From: Pseudomonas sp. Leaf58
Lineage (GTDB): Bacteria > Pseudomonadota > Gammaproteobacteria > Pseudomonadales > Pseudomonadaceae
Assembly: GCF_003627215.1 (NCBI RefSeq)
Contig: NZ_CP032677.1
Span: forward strand, 4,655,501-4,719,500
DNA: 64,000 bases
Direction: 5' to 3'
The position numbers and the translations under genes are program-made. Shown here in pieces: positions 62,191 to 64,000 of the stretch. The notes beneath the pieces are model-generated. The model made no database searches, was not told the origin of the DNA, and saw only the letters and a program-made list of their open reading frames with translations. Every line of letters begins with the position of its first letter. The first letter of the stretch is position 1.

Positions 62191-62222
62191 TCACCGCAAT
62201 CCGAACAGAAAAGGCAGAAATC

Positions 62223-62699
62223 ATGAGCAAACTTGACCGCTACGACCTGAGCATTCTTGCCGAACTGCAGCGCGATGCGCGCATTTCCAACCAGGAACTG
62301 GCTGAACGCATCGGCCTGTCGCCTTCGCCATGCTCGCGTCGGGTCAAGCAACTGGAGGACGATGGCTACATTTCCCGCCAGGTCGCGCTGCTCGACCGCA
62401 AGAAGCTGGGCCTGAGCCTCACCGCCTACGTGCTGATCGGCATGGACCGGCACACCCCAGAGCGCTTCGAAACGTTCGAAGCGGCCATCCGCAACCTGCC
62501 ACAGGTGCTCGAATGCAGCCTCGTCACCGGTATGGATGCCGACTATCAGCTCAAAGTGGTGGTGCCCGACATGGACCACTACCAGAAACTGCTGCTAGGC
62601 AGCCTGACCCGTATCGAAGGCGTCACCAGCGTGCGTTCGAGCTTCGTGCTCAACCAGGTGCTGGCCAGCACCGAACTGCCATTGACCCACCTGCGTTAA
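62223..62699 (+). CDS. Lrp/AsnC-family transcriptional regulator
   Basis: 158-aa Lrp-type regulator: N-terminal helix-turn-helix (SKLDRYDLSILAELQRDARISNQELAERIGLSPSPCSRRVKQLEDDG, positions 2-47, in that order) and a C-terminal RAM effector domain (VLECSLVTGMDADYQLKVVV, ~residues 95-115, with the conserved G-x-x-D-x-x-L-x-V). Such proteins sense amino acids. The neighbours give no direct clue; likely autoregulated. It stands alone on the plus strand. Confidence 0.92.
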   Translation: MSKLDRYDLSILAELQRDARISNQELAERIGLSPSPCSRRVKQLEDDGYISRQVALLDRKKLGLSLTAYVLIGMDRHTPERFETFEAAIRNLPQVLECSLVTGMDADYQLKVVVPDMDHYQKLLLGSLTRIEGVTSVRSSFVLNQVLASTELPLTHLR

Positions 62700-62753
62700 T
62701 TGCTGGCGCCAGCCGGCGTATAATCGGCCGCTCAACCCGCCTGGAGAACACCG

Positions 62754-62957
62754 ATGGATCCCGCCGTATTCGAAGAGTGGATGATGATCATCCTGGTCAC
62801 CGTGTTGATCGGTTTCATGGGCTTCATCGTTTGGGACCTGGCGAAAAAGTCCAAGGCCGGGAAGTTCGGGACGCTGATCCTGTTCTTCGTGCTGGGGCTG
62901 GGAGTGCTGGCCTTTATCATCAAGAGCGTGGTGGTGGGGTACCTCGAAGGGGTGTAG
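62754..62957 (+). CDS. DUF2788 small membrane protein
   Basis: 67-aa membrane protein of the DUF2788 family. Two hydrophobic helices (MMIILVTVLIGFMGFIVW, residues ~10-27; LILFFVLGLGVLAFIIK, ~42-58) connected by a basic loop DLAKKSKAGKFG. A TATAAT (62719-62724) lies ~30 nt upstream and CTGGAGAA 6 nt before the ATG. Function unknown; probably an inner-membrane subunit or envelope-stress factor. Confidence 0.85.
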   Translation: MDPAVFEEWMMIILVTVLIGFMGFIVWDLAKKSKAGKFGTLILFFVLGLGVLAFIIKSVVVGYLEGV

Positions 62958-62967
62958 CGAATTTCAG

Positions 62968-62996
62968 GGCATTCGCGGGCACGCCCGCGAATGGCC
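62968..62996. terminator. REP-like palindrome, probable terminator
   Basis: GGCATTCGCGGGCACGCCCG continuing to CGAATGGCC is a palindrome of 13-bp arms between the convergent DUF2788 and rluE genes. Confidence 0.65.
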
Positions 62997-63007
62997 TTTG
63001 AACTGGA

Positions 63008-63640
63008 CTAAAGCTTGGCAGCTACTTCGCGCCAGCAACCCTGCTCCAGCCCATCCAGCGCCCAAGCCCCGATCCGCACCCGCACCAGGCGCAAAGTCGG
63101 CAAACCCACCGCCGCCGTCATCCGCCGCACCTGGCGGTTACGCCCTTCGCGAATCACCAGCTCCAGCCAGCTGGTTGGCACGCTCTTGCGAAAGCGCACC
63201 GGCGGGTTGCGCGGCCACAGCTCAGGCTCTTCCAGGCGGCGCGCCTCGGCCGGCAAGGTTGGCCCATCATTGAGCTCCACGCCGTCACGCAAACGCTGTA
63301 ACTGCTCCTCACTCGGTTCCCCCTCCACCTGCACCCAGTAGGTCTTGGCCAGCTTGTGCTTGGGGTCGGCAATCCGCGCCTGCAAGCCGCCATCGTTGGT
63401 CAGCAGCAGCAAGCCTTCGCTGTCGCGGTCCAATCGCCCTGCCGGGTACACGCCCGGGATGTCGATGTAGTCCTTGAGCGTCGCGCGCCCGTCACCGTCG
63501 CTGAACTGGGTCAGCACGTCGAACGGTTTGTTGAACAGGATCAGGCGCGGCTCGGCCGGTGGCGCCTTGGCCTGGCGACGGGGGCCGGCGGCAGGCCGCG
63601 CCTGGGGGCGGCGCGGCTTGTTACGGGGTGGCAGTGACAT
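63008..63640 (-). CDS. rluE: 23S rRNA pseudouridine synthase RluE
   Basis: 210-aa pseudouridine synthase of the RsuA/RluB family, RluE subgroup (no S4 domain). A basic Pro/Arg/Lys-rich N-terminus ([16 protein letters not shown]...) precedes the catalytic domain with [15 protein letters not shown] and the active-site Asp in [17 protein letters not shown] (~residue 68-84). [25 protein letters not shown] lies near the end. It modifies a uridine in 23S rRNA (U2457 in E. coli). Located 6 bp after amn. Confidence 0.93.
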   Translation of the reverse strand: MSLPPRNKPRRPQARPAAGPRRQAKAPPAEPRLILFNKPFDVLTQFSDGDGRATLKDYIDIPGVYPAGRLDRDSEGLLLLTNDGGLQARIADPKHKLAKTYWVQVEGEPSEEQLQRLRDGVELNDGPTLPAEARRLEEPELWPRNPPVRFRKSVPTSWLELVIREGRNRQVRRMTAAVGLPTLRLVRVRIGAWALDGLEQGCWREVAAKL

Positions 63641-63646
63641 GGATCC

Positions 63647-64000
63647 TCAGCGGAACGGCGGCTCATCGAAGCTGCGCAGTTTACGCGAGTGCAGCGAGTT
63701 GAGCTCGGTGCGCAGCAGGTCGAGGGCGGCAATGCCGATCTTCAAATGCTGGCTGACCGCCCGGTTATAGAAGGCGTTGGCCGAACCTGGCAGCTTGATC
63801 TCGCTGTGCAGCGGCTTGTCGGAGACACACAGCAAGGTGCCGTACGGCACGCGCAAGCGGTAGCCCTGGGCGGCAATGGTGCCGCTTTCCATGTCCACAG
63901 CCACAGCACGCGACAGGTTGATGAGGGGGCGTTCCTGGGCCCAACGCAGCTCCCAGTTACGGTCATCGTAGGTCAGCACGGTGCCGGTGCGCAGGCGCTT
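63647..64000 (-). CDS. amn: AMP nucleosidase, C-terminal part (partial)
   Basis: C-terminal ~117 codons of AMP nucleosidase, which splits AMP to adenine and ribose 5-phosphate. The frame is open to the window edge (KRLRTGT-VLTYDDRNWELRW...), so the 5' part lies beyond 64000. The phosphorylase-fold signature AVDMESGTIAAQGYRLRVPYGTLLC with catalytic residues is present, and the end KLRSFDEPPFR is typical. rluE follows after 6 bp. Confidence 0.93.
   Translation of the reverse strand, partial: KRLRTGTVLTYDDRNWELRWAQERPLINLSRAVAVDMESGTIAAQGYRLRVPYGTLLCVSDKPLHSEIKLPGSANAFYNRAVSQHLKIGIAALDLLRTELNSLHSRKLRSFDEPPFR

Larger units (their letters stand above)
61827..62222. other. Intergenic region with minus-strand terminator and possible small RNA
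   Basis: 396 bp without a protein gene. It holds a minus-direction terminator (61908-61936), a GC-rich segment (61960-62090) able to fold (for example ACACC/GGTGT around 61983-62003), and the Lrp gene promoter (62161-62190). What transcribes into the terminator is not evident. Confidence 0.45.

Noticed and set aside
61827..62579. Upstream extension of the DUF6515-like gene to a 437-residue protein
   Set aside because: The extension crosses a terminator, a GC-rich non-coding segment and the antisense of the Lrp gene; the signal peptide and GAGGA site place the start at 61826.

Overview
The window is a 64 kb piece of a Pseudomonas putida-group chromosome. The evidence is GC-rich coding with little intergenic space, many short palindromes of the P. 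putida REP type (core GCGGG-TT/CA-CCCGC), and a conserved gene order: carB-carA-dapB-dnaJ-dnaK-grpE / recN / fur / bamE / ratA-like / smpB / lldR-lldP-lldD-lactate dehydrogenase / ssrA. A flavoprotein of the PP_4765 type and its neighbours lie further on. The assignment rests on reading the sequence and on remembered gene order, not on a database search.

Layout. (1) 1-12 kb is housekeeping: pyrimidine/arginine precursor synthesis (carAB, partial at the left edge), lysine synthesis (dapB), the Hsp70 machine (grpE-dnaK-dnaJ, with a near-consensus sigma-32 promoter before grpE), SOS-controlled recN, fur, the outer-membrane assembly lipoprotein bamE, and smpB. (2) 12-19 kb is a lactate regulon: lldR with a clear LldR-type operator before lldP-lldD and a large FAD/Fe-S lactate dehydrogenase. 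(3) 19.56-19.95 kb is the tmRNA gene ssrA, partner of SmpB. (4) 19.96 to about 34.5 kb is a genomic island inserted at the 3' end of ssrA. It carries a P4-type integrase, a control region rich in hairpins and 9-bp-phased GGCGACA repeats, an overlapping set of genes led by a DUF3987 protein (with a frameshifted second recombinase-like gene), a type I restriction-modification operon (hsdM-hsdS-hsdR) followed by a type IV mrr nuclease, and a deletion remnant that joins parts of zorA and zorD from a Zorya defence system. Matching pairs of GTATTCC arm-type sites lie just inside both ends, and a degenerate copy of the ssrA end marks the right border. (5) 34.6-64 kb is chromosomal backbone: transporters and LysR regulators, a glucarate module (gudP-gudD with a FadR-type regulator), an alcohol dehydrogenase, tesB, phosphatases, a histone-deacetylase-like amidohydrolase, rhlE and hrpB helicases, an exonuclease, a NYN protein, envelope proteins, an Lrp regulator, rluE, and the C-terminal part of amn at the right edge.

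The most interesting material is in the island. Two clusters of GGCGACA/TGTCGCC heptamers, each with three copies at exact 9-bp spacing and in opposite orientation, bracket the DUF3987 gene. One cluster sits beside four strong hairpins. This looks like an origin or control system of a satellite-like element. The Zorya relic is also notable. Outside the island, the oddities are a lysE gene broken at two poly-G tracts, a minus-strand terminator with no gene in front of it (a possible small RNA or leader), a 79-bp near-perfect inverted repeat, a possibly leaderless smpB and a terminator-like hairpin in the carA leader.
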